From assembly GCF_036320965.1 (NCBI RefSeq), contig NC_092236.1:16909518-16973517 (forward strand): a stretch of 64,000 nucleotides of DNA, written 5' to 3'. The translations under genes and the position numbers were made by a program. This stretch comes from Panulirus ornatus (Eukaryota > Arthropoda > Malacostraca > Decapoda > Palinuridae). Below are positions 11,305 to 26,239 of this stretch, piece by piece (the first letter of the stretch is position 1; each line of letters opens with the position of its first letter). The notes beneath the pieces were generated by a model that worked only from the letters and a program-made list of their open reading frames with translations, did not search any database and was not told the DNA's origin.

Positions 11305-11562
11305 CGGCCACTTACGGAAAGTTGAGATTCAGTGTTAATAAAAGTAAGTCTATCTAGTTTATCAATGAAGAGACACAGGTTTGAGTTTGAACGGAATGTT
11401 TTAGATAATCTGGGAGTAGATATGGCAACGCTTGGAACCACAGGAGATCAAGAGTGGGTGACGGGCTAAGGTTCTGGGCGCTCTGATGATTGTCTGTGAG
11501 GGCAAAGATGGCTGGCTATGTTTGATGGTATAGTAATGCAGACGGTGTTGTATGACATATTT
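11305..11562 (+). mobile_element. LINE relic, RT thumb region (same family as 21.8-24.5 kb), strongly decayed
   Basis: This aligns with 23370-23660: a 'gttgagattcagtgttaataa-agtaag' block, then 'ggtttgagtttgaacgga', 'ctgggagtagatatggcaac', 'ggttctgggcgctctgatga', 'gcaaagatgg' and 'tgtttgatggtatagtaatgca' follow the same order as in the better copy. Many substitutions and indels leave no usable frame. Confidence 0.7.
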
Positions 11563-11564
11563 CA

Positions 11565-12120
11565 CCACGGTATTTGTACAAACTCATTCCTACAAAACAT
11601 CGCAGACATTATCACAATGACAAATCTTTATTACGTATGACCTTTAAGTGTTACGTGATATGGAATCTGAGATTACATAATGTAAACAGAATCATTTATG
11701 TACTGAGGGAATATATTTCTCCTCACTATAACAAAGGACAATCGTATAACATAAACATACCTTTGAGATTAGGAGGGTTTAAGCTCACATCAGCAAGAAG
11801 ATAAAACCATATTACGAGACGTATGACAGATGTGGGCTGGGACCACACAGTACAGGTCAGGCTGTTCGTCTGGTCCTGTACATTCGATCTTGCGTACTGT
11901 GGCCACCAACTTGATGCAGGATACCAAAGCCAGTAATAACCGACGCAGCCTCCGCTGGAGGTGTCGCGCCCTCCTGTTTAGTATTCTGAGGGCGGGACGC
12001 ATCCCTTCAGGACAACTAGTGCCTGAATTTCTTGCGTCTCGGTCTCGCTCCTCTCATGATGGTGCTCCGTGTAGGGCCTTTCTTACAGCAGTGCCGGGAG
12101 GGTCGTGTTGAGGGGAGGCC
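11565..12120. other. Unassigned DNA, partly GC-richer
   Basis: 11.82-12.12 kb has higher GC and open frames on both strands (about 70-93 codons), but I see no motif and no consistent splice borders. No gene called. Confidence 0.4.
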
Positions 12121-12122
12121 AA

Positions 12123-12137
12123 GGGGGGGGGGGGGGG
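12123..12137. repeat. Poly-G run, about 15 bp
   Basis: An uninterrupted G homopolymer just left of the compound microsatellite. The length may be unreliable in the assembly. Confidence 0.9.
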
Positions 12138-12209
12138 AGTGTCGCCTGGGAGCTGAGTGAATGCGATGTGCTGATGGTTCGCTGGTGTACGTTTGATGGT
12201 TGGGACTCG

Positions 12210-12424
<215 letters not shown>

Positions 12425-12469
12425 GAGTTGCTGTGACGGTATTTGCTAAGAATGTGTACATATGATGAG

Positions 12470-13526
12470 GCTCATTCGTTTAACTCACTCAATCCCTTGG
12501 GGGTCCCGCTCCCTCGCCATACCCTACAAAGAGGTAATAACACAAACATAAACACACTTGCTGAAGAGCAAGGGTTGAAGAAACCTTCAGTGAGTTAGCG
12601 GTAAGAAGCTACTTTACACTTTAGAGTTTGATACTTACATCAAATTACATAAGTTGATATCGATCCTCATTCCACTTCGACCCCGAGCTTATTTACGAGT
12701 CGCGATATATCTAAGTCTTTCGAGTCAATAGTGAGTCCAATGGTTACAAATGACCCAGCACTTATCAACGTGAGTATAGATATTTACAGTCCTCAGCAGC
12801 GAGCGAAAATAACAGGATCACAGAGGTTAGGGGGCCGCCTTGTTGTTAGCGCTACTACTATACGTCACAGAGGGAGTATCACTGAGAAAGTACCTTTTAA
12901 TCTTGAGAATTTCGTGAGAATATCCGACTTGCACGGTTACGTGCGAATAAAGTCGTGTTTCTAAAGTGAATTGTTCATTATGAGTGCATCTTTTCATTTG
13001 TTAAGGACACATCTTTTTCATTTAGTGTATATACGAAAACGATTTAGGAATACCTACATTATTTAAGCAAAAATCTTTATGGCTGTCTTGCCTACGACAA
13101 CTTTACATATAATTTTCGAGTTTACTTTTCTGTCATTCTAAATACTATTCTTTTAAAGTATATCTTTAAGATGTAAAGACTACGCATAGGGGAAATAAAA
13201 GATGCATATACCATATAGGACAAAAAAAATTTTTTTAGAATCTCTGACGTTTATGAACCGCTAGACCACTACGCTCGAAAGGATAAAGGAACATTCTATT
13301 CTTCTCTTCTGATAAGGACCATCTTTTGGCATCATATCAATTTCGATACGAACAAAACCGCTTGGGTTATGAAACCACAGCGTGGTTTGTCTGTAGGTGT
13401 TGTCTGTATCATGTCAGAGTTTGATTTCTCGTCAACAGTACCAAGTTGTCTGTTAATGGTGGAGGGGGTTAGTGAGGACGCTTGAGTAGAGCATGGAGCT
13501 TCATTTTGTGTCCTTTGGAGGCGAGA

Positions 13527-13528
<2 letters not shown>
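12470..13528. other. Intergenic DNA, no gene recognised
   Basis: AT-rich sequence. One 77-codon open frame at 12731-12964 lacks motifs. Nothing else supported. Confidence 0.5.
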
Positions 13529-13531
<3 letters not shown>

Positions 13532-13592
<61 letters not shown>

Positions 13593-13599
13593 TGTGTGT
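13532..13599. repeat. (GT)n microsatellite
   Basis: About 34 GT units with one TT interruption near the right end. Confidence 0.98.
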
Positions 13600-13739
13600 T
13601 GGTATTTAAAGGTAGGTCAACATGGCGAGGTGTAATTTGGGCTGTCTGGCGTAAGGAGCCTTCATCTCTTGGCTGGCAAGAGTTTCCTCCATCCATCCAG
13701 GACATTCGTCAAGGTCACAGTGTCTTCGACCTTTTATAA

Positions 13740-15875
13740 CCTGTTTGTACATAAGGGGAAGGACTTGATCCTCGCGGGGCTGTCTGTGTCACAGAGTTCT
13801 TCAAGTTTTCTACTGATGGTCGCACTCATTTGTTCAACTAGTATACGCGCGTGAGTGCTATCTCCTTGTCTTGCTCTGTGAACTCTGGCGTTTTTCAAAG
13901 CCAATCCATGGCATGCAAAGCATGTCATAAGAACTCATCATATGTCACTAAATAGATTAAGGACGGAATGGCAATTATTTGCATTTCCCTGTATATTCAG
14001 AACGATAAAAGGAAAATACCTTACACATTCACGAATATATCTGTGCACTGATATAATCATATGTGCTCATTCATTATACTAAGCGTTTGAATATTAATGT
14101 ATCATTAAGGATAATGATGGGAATTTTCACATGTTTGATATTGCTAATGCTACATTGATATGACGGACGCTATAAAGTTGGTACAATTTTATGACCATCA
14201 CTATAAACATATATAGATGATTACAAGTAAAATGAACATTAGATTAAAGTTATGAATATCGTGAAAATATCTGCATCACTGATAATATATATAACCTGTC
14301 ATGATAATTACGTTAGCATTAACACAAATGTGCAGGTTTATCATAAGCATTTACGGTAGTCGATTATCTCCCACTAATCCTGTACTCTGTATTTTCAATA
14401 AAATTCAATTATAACGTATAAGCGAGAGAGTTCCAACAACAACAAAAAAAAAACACTGACGCAGTAGTGGCTATAGATGCATGAATATTATACACCCACT
14501 GTGATCTATATACATAATAGCCTTGTTGCTTATGTGGTGTCGTCACCTGAAGAGTTAGGATCAGTTATGATTTTGGGGATTAGTAGAGTTCGATGCCTCT
14601 GTCAGGACTGCATGTGGCAGCAGGCCGTCCGTCTATGACTTTGTAAAAGATTACAGGCCACAGCGTTTCGTCTTACCGTAGTATTCTCATGGCGTCATTG
14701 ACGCTTTCATGGTTGTATTCATATGCAGACATTAATATCATTACGTGAAAACGATGCGATAACAGTTCATGATAATTGGAGTCAAGGAAACCTAAGAAAG
14801 ACCAGCTGTTTTACACCCTCCTCCTCCTCCTCCCCTTTTTTTTCTTCCCTCCCCCTTTTTTTTTTTTTTAGCAAAGTCGCCAACATCCAAACTGTTCCCC
14901 AAAAGAGAGGCAGTCATCTGGCCCATCCTAAGGCCTTCCCCCTCCACCCCATCTTCCAGTCCTGGCTCCCTCTCCCTTCCTCAAAGTACTAGCCATTCAC
15001 CAGCCTCTGGTGGCCACCACAAAAACGCCTGGCAACTTCCAGCCGGCAAAAAAGTAGCGGAAGAAAGTAGGTCGCGACAGATCGGCGACGTTATATGGGT
15101 CTCCTGACACCCGGGGGTGCCGCGCAGTCGTCCACCATCCCTCCTCCTCCACAAGGACGTGACACAGAATAAAGCGAAGTGGGTCACCCGTCGCCTCACA
15201 GGAGATGATTCACTAATTCTAATCCAGCTGACATCTGGATGGCTTCTGGCAGCGGTAGACGGCGTGTTAGCTGACTGAACTTTTCTTTATCTGTATATAA
15301 CTCCCATGAAGCAATTTGATGGACATAATTAACAGCGGATTGCAAGTGGTACTATTGTAATGATGGCATCTCATCCTATTGAGAATGAGTTTTTTTTCTT
15401 TCAAGAATAAACCTTTGAAATATGAAACCAGCAGCCGACACCGAAACAGAGGAGGAAGAGGAGGGTTTATATGAGAAGAACAAGGATAATTCAGCCAGCT
15501 GCTGCTTGAATAACGTGGTACACATAGCCCTTACACAATCTATCTGTACTACTATCAGCCCCCAACAGATCGATTGAACACATAGGTGGTAGGAAGAAGC
15601 TCCTCATCATTTCACAAAGGCAGCTTCTGTCATTGATTATTAAGATGAAAGACTTTGCCCATGATGACAATGATTTTGGAAAATCTCCGAAAAGCATTTA
15701 TGATTTATGATGTTTACGAATGCATCAGTTCAATGTGTTTCTGATTAGCTCACCGACACCCAATTTTCACCATGAGTGATACATCGAATACAGACAGCAC
15801 ATCAGCGATGAATCACGAGATGAACAACATTTCTGACATACTAAACTTTTCACACCCTTGGTTGTCGTGCGTACA
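13740..15875. other. About 2.1 kb of AT-rich intergenic DNA
   Basis: No recognisable gene. Short C/T-rich and poly-T runs occur at 14815-14870. Open frames at 14723-14992, 14981-15199 and 15491-15697 have no motifs. Confidence 0.5.
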
Positions 15876-15877
15876 TC

Positions 15878-15903
15878 CCTTCCCTTCCCTTCCCTTCCCT
15901 CCT
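15878..15903. repeat. (CCCTT)n pentanucleotide repeat
   Basis: Five TTCCC units in a row. Confidence 0.95.
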
Positions 15904-15904
15904 C

Positions 15905-17040
15905 GACCCTACTGTCACTGATGCTAGTGAAAGTCAGCTGTAAATGGCGACTCCCACTTTTGAAATCGTGAGTGTCGCCATTGTCTTCGCTCCTCGCACG
16001 GACCCAGGAAGGTTCCTGGGTGTTTCTATTTGTTTCTCCTCGTGTACCTACGCAGGAACTGGAGTAGTCTTAGCGTTCCCGACGCTGATGCTGAAAGTGA
16101 CTTCATCTGATACCTCGTTGGTTCTTACATGTTATTCTTTAGATACCCTCCATTCTACAACCACCAGCTTTATTTACATCCTCTTTATGCCATGTCTCAC
16201 CCTATCTTTTTCTTTTTTAATCTCAGCAAACAAACCTCTTTTCCAAGCTCAGTCGCTTTCAGCCCCCTCTTCACACCCTTGTAATTCTAATTTTCTCTTT
16301 TCCTAAATCCTTTATAAAACCTCCACACTTGAGATCATCAAGAAGCGATCACACATCCCACCAGCTACTCCTTCTCAGCACAGTCATATCAAGCGCGCCT
16401 ATGAATCTGTATGTAATCAAATCAGGCGTGCTAACCCTTTAGGCCCTCTCTCTCTCAGTCATTTCTAATTACCAATACTTATCTGCACACAACTTGGCAA
16501 GCATTTAACTTTCATTTACAATGGATCCTCCACGTCCTCTAATCATACCCTTAACTTTCACATCACCAACTCTTCCATTCAATTTTCCCGCTACTAATGC
16601 TCGATGCTGTGAATCAAAATTGCTGATGCACTCTCTCAGTTCCATTCAAAACTCTCTTCCTCACTCCTCTCGTTTCCAAGCACATTAGCACTGACAGTCT
16701 TCGTCTTCTCGTAAGACACTTTCTTTTTTTTTCCTCACTAACATTACTCTGAGACTTACACTCTTTAACACAGCTCCTCCTTCAGCAGAAGTGCCAAACC
16801 CTGCTTTGCTGTCAGCCTCACAATAATGCCAGACATAGCCCACTTGGACATTCCCATTCATTCTTTACCCTTCCTTTTGAACTTAGTGTCGCTCAGAGAT
16901 AGAGCATCTTGGTTCCTCTCTCCAAACATACTACCTATCTCACTCTTCTCATCCTGGTGTCATCCAACCACATTCATACACCTCTTCGAAGAAGGTGAGA
17001 ACTCCTCTCTTAGCTCCATCTGTTCCCACTTTTAGAATTT
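15905..17040. other. Pyrimidine-rich DNA with a possible Jockey-type LINE relic
   Basis: Around 16335-16450 one plus frame reads KKRSHIPPATPSQHSHIKRA and then YESVCNQIRRAN, reminiscent of the linker between endonuclease and RT in Jockey-like LINEs (YxxARNxxKxxIRRA). The following 250 bp shows scattered similarity at best. This is too decayed to assign firmly. Confidence 0.25.
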
Positions 17041-17059
17041 GAAATACAAGTAGGGTAGG

Positions 17060-19367
<2,308 letters not shown>

Positions 19368-19402
<35 letters not shown>
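19368..19402. repeat. (CT)n microsatellite
   Basis: About 17 CT units. Confidence 0.97.
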
Positions 19403-19404
<2 letters not shown>

Positions 19405-19599
19405 CTTCTCCTTATTACAGGCTGGGGCGGACTTTGTGTAGACGAGGCCCGGGAGAGAAGAATGGTCGCTCCCTTTTTCTACGATATTTTATGTGCACGT
19501 GGAGAATAGAATCCTGGCGGATAATACGAACTAATGGGGCGCCGTCCAGCTCAATCTCGTAGCGACATGTGCCTCTCCGTTTTTCTCTGTATTTCAAAG

Positions 19600-19651
19600 T
19601 AATTGAACGAGGTAAAGGAACGGGAGAGAGAGAAAAAATAATATATATGTA

Positions 19652-19708
<57 letters not shown>

Positions 19709-21470
19709 TTTTGAGAATCGGACGACAGCGAAAGGCGAGGAGGCAGAAGGAAAAGACGGAGAGAGAATGGGAAGAGCCCATGAACATGTACAATAGGCAC
19801 AAAAGCAAAATCATTACTCTACAAGAAGCTTACATGGAGGTTGTACCCAGGAAGTAATAGATGCTTGAGTTCAATAGAAGAGAAACTGGTTACGATCTCC
19901 GTTGCACTAATATTGATTTGCATCATGCTTGTCAAACAGCTGATCACGAAAATTTTTTCATGTTTCCCATTAAATGTGGTTGGCGATCATGGATTCCTTG
20001 TATAAAGCCAAAGCTGCGAAATATGTTCAATTGGGTAAATCTTTGTATGATTTTCCTGTGCCAAATTCAAAATATTTTATGCATGTACAACCACGGTTCT
20101 GTGTTTTCAGAATGGTAGATTGTTGGATTCAGGTGTTGCTTTGAAAACACTGTAGTCGACAAATGCCTAAAAATCATTTCATGTACATTTATGATCCCGG
20201 GCACAACTCGATATAAGCTGATAGAATGCTTTGTTGGAAGTATTAAAGTAATTTGTTTGGGGTAATGTTCTAGACATGAAAATTTTTCAAGGTGTACATA
20301 TTTTGTGCGAAGAGAGATGATGTCCACGTGGATTCGGTTTCGGATCGGTGCGTATCATCTCCATGGGTTCTAAATTTTTTCATATGTTTGCTCATTCAAC
20401 TACTCCTTTGACTGGGGGCTCAAGCTATGCTGTACTGTATGAAGGCTTTGAGTCATTGTTTCACATATGATCTAGCTGTCTTTTTCGGCAAACTTGCAAA
20501 TTGTGAAAGAGAAAGTTTGAAGTTTCGTATGAATAGCCAAGCGCTTTGGTTCAGTAGCGTAAAACAATGAGGATCACTTAAAGTTATAAACAGACGTAAG
20601 TGCCTGTTTCAGAACTCTTGGATTTACCGTAGAAACCATGGAAACGAGGTTAAGTCACATGGGGAGCACAAGGTTCGCGCTGAACTACCTTCACTGGAAG
20701 CCAATCATTTCTCTCGCTAGACAGAAAATGGATGTATCTGATAAGAAATTGTCACCATGTTATATGTTCACGTGGCTCATACCATAATTGTTTAATGCTT
20801 GAAGAGGACAACTATCATTGTGAGTGGTTTGATTCTAAGATAATAAAAGGGTAAAAGATGTTGTGCTTTAAAAGTATTCTCAACTTAAAATTTTCAAGGA
20901 AACACTGATGAACGACAGATCTTACCAATTTAATATATGTCTTCAATGGATGGAACAAAGTGGAACCAACTGTGAGATATTAACTCAAAAATTGAGCATG
21001 GAGCTGAACAACTATGAAACTGTGAAGATGTGAGCACTAACGATGTTATACCGTTTGCTTGTACAATGGATTGCACAGACATTGAAGCCTCATGGGCAAA
21101 CCATGAAGTTATACTGGGCATTATATAATTTCGGTGCATGTACACATACAGCTTAGAGATTACGTGAGAACAAATGTGGCCTTCGTTTCATTTCCCGCTT
21201 AGCGCCGCTCTGCGAGGCATCATTTTTAATTTCACGTTTGCACGAGAATGATAAGAACTATAGCAACTGGTCATACAAGTTGTATAAAATATATTCTGTC
21301 TTTCAATTATCATACGTTGAAATTATAGGTATGTTCCCCTTCATGTAAGGTTCTTTTCATGTATTTACATGTGTACTGTGGTGGTGGCCTTTTATTTCTC
21401 TTTTTACTTGCGCTATCTCGCAACTCTCGGGGACAGCGACTAGAATAATACGAAAACAGAATTGAGAGAG
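19600..21470 (+). mobile_element. LINE copy A, heavily decayed, adjacent to copy B
   Basis: This aligns in order with 22.34-24.48 kb: an internal (TA)n (19640-19690), GATCTCCGTTG-CTAATATTG (19894), GGATTC-TTGTATAAA-GC-AAG (about 19990), GGTGTTGCTTTGAAAA (about 20130), TCATCTCCATGG-TTCTAAATTTTTT (about 20355), CAACTATCA-like tail sequences, GAACAAATGTGGCCTTCGTT (21168) and the 3' end CTTGCGCTATCTCGCAACTC-GG-GACAGCGACTAGAATAAT (21407-21450), followed by a GA-rich tail. The plus-strand frame is destroyed. Offsets to copy B grow from about 2.70 to 3.02 kb, so copy A has lost about 300 bp by deletions. Confidence 0.85.
19640..19712. repeat. (TA)n plus poly-T inside LINE copy A
   Basis: Imperfect (TA)n followed by 22 T. 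It occupies the same internal position as the (TA)n at 22343 in copy B. Confidence 0.9.
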
Positions 21471-21814
21471 AGAGGGAGATGAGAGAGAGAAGTAAGAGTG
21501 ATTAGAGGAGAAGAGATGAAAGTTGAGGAAGAGAGGTAGGGGAGATATGAGTGCATATGACTGGGAGAGAGAGAGAGAAGACATGAGGGGGAGAGTGTTG
21601 AGAGAGCAGCTAGAATGAGGTGAGCAGGTGATGAGACGAGACGGGTATAGTGATGGGGATTGAAGAAAGGTGAGTAAAGTGGCAGTAGAGGGAAATGGTA
21701 TGATGGAGGTGAGTGTGTAAGGAAAGGTGAAGAGTGTAGATTTATGGGAAAAAGGACTGATGATTGAGAGAAGATGGTTAAAAGCGAGATATACATAAGT
21801 ATACTATGTAAGAG

Positions 21815-22340
21815 GAGAGATGGCAGAGAGCGTATTGGATTACGTGTAATTGACAGGCGTGCGAAAGAGAGACTTTTGGATGTCAATGTGCTGAGAGGTG
21901 CAACTGGAGGATGTCTGATCATTATCTTGTGGAGGCTAAGGTGAAGATTAGTATGGGTTTTCAGAAAAGAAGAGTGAATGTTGGGGTGAAGAAGGTGGTG
22001 AGAGTAAGTGAGCTTGGGAAGGAGACCTGTGTGAGGAAGTATCAGGAGAGACTGTGTACAGAATGGAAAAAGGTGAGAACAATGGAAGTAAGGGGAGTGG
22101 GGGAGGAATGGGATGTATTTAGGGAATCAGTGATGGATTGCGCAAAAGTTGCTTGTGGCATGAGAAGAGTGGGAGGTGGGCTGTTTAGAAAGGGTAGTGA
22201 GTGGTGGGATGAAGAAGTAAGAGTATTAGTGAAAGAGAAGAGGGAGGCATTTGGACGATTTTTGCAGGGAAAAAATGCAATTGAGTGGGAGAAGTACAAA
22301 AGAAAGAGACAAGAGGTCAAGAGAAAGGTGCAAGAAGTGA

Positions 22341-22343
<3 letters not shown>
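21815..22343 (+). pseudogene. LINE endonuclease end and linker (broken)
   Basis: Upstream of 21910 the +1-shifted frame reads DRRAKERLLDVNVLRGATGG. At about 21910 the frame changes, and the open frame from 21911 continues MSDHYLVEAKVKISMG. The SDH triplet is the typical end of the AP-like endonuclease domain of LINEs. The break fits loss of one base. The linker that follows contains a CGMRRVGGG and SEWWDEEVR signature and is rich in K, R and E, up to the (TA)n at 22343. Most of the endonuclease domain is missing. Frame and motif order are seen directly; domain identity is family knowledge. Confidence 0.8.
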
Positions 22344-22408
<65 letters not shown>

Positions 22409-22434
22409 AGAATAGGAACAGAACAAGAGAAAGG

Positions 22435-22522
<88 letters not shown>
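22343..22522. repeat. (TA)n and (GA)n inside LINE copy B
   Basis: (TA)n at 22343-22406 and (GA)n at 22437-22522, separated by a 30-bp spacer, interrupt the linker. The left part stays open through both tracts, so the 221-codon open frame is partly translated repeat. Confidence 0.97.
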
Positions 22523-22527
<5 letters not shown>

Positions 22528-22741
22528 TTTTCTTACGAAGAGAGACGTTAGAAGGACGGTTGTACAAGTGAAATAAAATGAAGAGTTTGCGGTGAGTCTC
22601 AGGAATAAAAGAAAACTGAGTACGGATCTCCGTTGGCTAATATTGATTGGGTAGCGATCAATGCTTCTGCTAAACATGCTGAGTTCACGAAAATTTATTT
22701 ATTGTTTCTATTAAAAGTAGGATTGGCGGAATGCATGGATA

Positions 22742-23711
22742 GTGCCATTGTATAAAGGCAAAGGGGGTAAAGGTGAGTGTTCAAATTACAGAGGTATAAC
22801 TTTGTTGAGTATTCCTGGGAAATTAGATGGGAGGATATTGATTGAGAGGGTGAAAGCATGTACAGAGCATCAGGTTGGGGAAGAGCAGTGTGGTTTCAGA
22901 AGTGGTAGAGGATGTGTGGATCAGGTGTTTGCTTTGAAAAATGTATGTGAGAAATGCCTAGAAAAAATGGATTTGTATGTAGCATTTATGGATCTGGAGA
23001 GGGCATATGATAAAGTTGATAGAGATGCTTTGTGGAAGGTATTAAGAGTATATGGTTTGGGAGGTAAGTTGCTAGAAGCAGTGAAAAGTCTTTATCAAGG
23101 ATGTAAGGCATATGTACGTGTAGGAAAAGAGGAGAGTGATTGGTTCTCAGTGGATGTCGGTTTGCGGTAGGGGTGCGTGATATCTCCATGGCTGTTTAAT
23201 TTTTTTATGGATGGGGTTGCTAACGAGGTGAATGCAAGAGTTTTGGAGAGGGGGGGCAAGTATGCAGTCTGTTGTGGATGAGAGGGCTTGGGGAGTGAGT
23301 CAGTTGTTGTTCGCTGATGATACAGCGCTGGTGGCTGATTCGGGCGAGAAACTGCAAGTGTGTGAAAGAAGAAAGTTGAAAGTAAATGTGAATAAGAGCA
23401 AGGTTATTAGGTTCAGTAGGGTTGATGAACAAGTTGATTGGGAGGTGAGTTTGAATGGAGATAAACAGGAGGAAGTGAAGTGTTTCAGATATCTGAGAGT
23501 GGATTTAGCAGCGGATGGAACCATGGAAACGGAGGTGAGTCACAGGGTGGGGGAGGGGGCGAAGGTTTTGGGAGCGTTGAAGAATGTGTGGAAGGCCAGA
23601 TCGTTATCTCGGAGAGCAAAAATGGGTATGTTTGAAGGAATAGTGGTCCCAACCATGTTATATGGTTGCGAGGCGTGGGCTATAGATAGAGTTGTGTTGG
23701 AAATGCTCTGA
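22742..23711 (+). pseudogene. LINE reverse transcriptase (fingers, palm, thumb), interrupted
   Basis: The homologous frame starts before the ATG at 22742 (DWRNAWIVPLYKG from about 22725). Motifs in order are PLYKGKG, YRGITLLSIPGK, QCGFRSGRGCVDQVF, FMDLERAYDKVDRDAL, a stop at 23168-23170 replacing the Gln of the RQG block, SPWLFNFFMDGV, a frameshift in the G-run near 23250-23257, LLFADDTALVAD (FADD at 23310-23321), KLKVNVNKSKVI, FRYL, and VVPTMLYGCEAW. The FADD box carries the two metal-binding aspartates of reverse transcriptase, and the first is in the AFMDL motif. The frame ends at a TGA at 23709. This is a dead gene. Confidence 0.92.
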
Positions 23712-23819
23712 ATGAGGACAATATGTGGTGTGAGGTGGTTTGATCGAGTAAGTAATAAAAGGGTAAGAGAGATGTGTGGTAATAAAAAGAGTATGGTTGA
23801 GAGAGCAGAAGAGGCTGTT

Positions 23820-24004
23820 TGAAATGGTTTGGTCACATGGAGAGAATGAGTGAAGAAAGATTGACCAAGAGGATATATGTGTCAGAGGTGGAGGGAACGA
23901 GGAGAAGTGGGAGACCAAACTGGAGGTGGAAGGATGGAGTTAAAAAAAAAATTGAGCGATCGGGCCTGAACATACAGGTGAAAGGTGTGCAAGGAATGGA
24001 GTGA
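23820..24004 (+). pseudogene. LINE C-terminal tail (WFGHMERM region)
   Basis: KWFGHMERMSEERLTKRIYV is followed by a GRPNWRWKDGV segment. This WFGH-x-R/K-M ... GRP-x-x-RW arrangement is common after the RT domain in arthropod LINEs of this kind. It is separated from the RT frame by several stops at 23712-23815. Similar DNA survives at 40-240 in the window-start relic. Confidence 0.85.
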
Positions 24005-24939
<935 letters not shown>

Positions 24940-25079
24940 TAAAAGTTGGAAGTGTTTCCCTTGTCACTTTTTTCTCTGTATGTCCGTTAATATGTCTATC
25001 TTTTTGTTTCTTTTGCTGATTATCTCTCCCTCTGTCATTTCAGCCCTTGCCACTTTCTCTCTCTTACTCTCTCTTCTCG

Positions 25080-25082
<3 letters not shown>

Positions 25083-25126
<44 letters not shown>
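25083..25126. repeat. (GT)n microsatellite
   Basis: About 22 GT units. Confidence 0.98.
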
Positions 25127-25130
<4 letters not shown>

Positions 25131-25459
25131 CTTATCCCACAAGCAGCTGTAGGAAAGGAGTGGAAGCAGCAGCAGCAGGGTACGTGGTGACACCTTATAA
25201 GGCTTCGGCCTGGAATAATAACAAGACCAACTTCTGCGGTTCTCCAGGTCTCCCTCCCATGGCGAAGTTGTAAAAGGACGTTGCCAGGCCGTCTTCAGAC
25301 ATACAGATTTACATGATAAGTTGCCTCTTGATGTTAAACAGACGTTTATACAAATGTCTTCCTACAGGCCTGGAGTCCTTATGTAAAATCGTCCCTACAG
25401 CTTACTTATGCCGGCCTGAAGAGCGTATTATTCAGTCCGTCTTACGATCTTAACAAGCA

Positions 25460-25501
25460 CGTACAGCTACAAGAAGAGGTTACCTTTCTTGTAGCTGTAC
25501 G
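25460..25501. repeat. Perfect 16-bp inverted repeat (hairpin)
   Basis: CGTACAGCTACAAGAA at 25460-25475 and its exact reverse complement at 25486-25501 flank a 10-base spacer GAGGTTACCT, which itself contains AGGT/ACCT. A run of 14 T follows at about 25514. The stem is perfect. Its purpose is unknown. Confidence 0.93.
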
Positions 25502-25519
25502 AATATCTGAAGATTTTTT

Positions 25520-26116
25520 TTTTTTTTAACTGTTAAGCTAGTTGGGTAACGGCAACTGGTGAGTATCTACAGATACCTTTTGCTTCCATAAAGTTAAGTA
25601 CCAATAGTAGAGAAGACGGTGAGGGTAATGACGATGGGTGATCTCTTTCGTGTTGGATGGAAGGGTCGTAGAGTCTCGAGTAGACTGGACGATGAGGACG
25701 TCGAAACGTCTGGTTACACAGCACAATGTGAGGGTGAGACGATGATGAGTAAGGGGAGGTCGAAGAAGATTGAGGTGATGGTATAATGCACGGGTGCTGT
25801 CTGGGTGTCGAGCGCTGTAAGGTCACTGGTGACTTGTTACTCGAAATGATACTGAATGCGTTGAGACCAGGATGTATCCGTGAATCAGGAAAACTTCTAC
25901 AGCAATCGCAGATCAGGAGGGGAGAGATCATGGGCCTCTGTCCGTATACAACGGGTGAGAGACCTGGCCTGAATACAACCCTCAAAGTTCAGGTGCAAAA
26001 TTTTGTCCTGAAAGCTTCGTTTCGGTCGAGGGGAGCCACAAGTGCGGCCTGAGGCCTGTTGCACGTCCGCAAGGTGTTTCTTTTTCTTGCTTAGAGGAAA
26101 GAAGAACGCTGAAATA
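25520..26116. other. Unassigned, GC-richer DNA upstream of a possible exon
   Basis: Open frames exist on both strands (minus 25533-25985, 150 codons; plus 25786-26052). Neither shows a motif I recognise. This could be promoter or 5' UTR if the exon at 26117 is real. Confidence 0.35.
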
Positions 26117-26236
26117 ATGGCGCTAGTTGTCAAAAGTTTCAGAAATATCATCCTGTTCATCACATGTCAATTACTCTTTCGATTACACGTTTCACTGTCC
26201 TTCATGAATAACCAGAAATGGACTGCCGATACCGGG
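26117..26236 (+). CDS. Possible first coding exon with a signal-peptide-like N-terminus
   Basis: The ATG at 26117 has A at -3 and G at +4 (a favourable animal start context). The 40 codons begin MALVVKSFRNIILFITCQLL and continue with a further hydrophobic stretch, like a signal peptide or membrane anchor. The frame reaches GGG|GTAAGT at 26236/26237, a near-consensus splice donor in phase 0. I do not recognise the protein and see no second exon. A chance open frame is the main alternative. Confidence 0.3.
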
Positions 26237-26239
26237 GTA

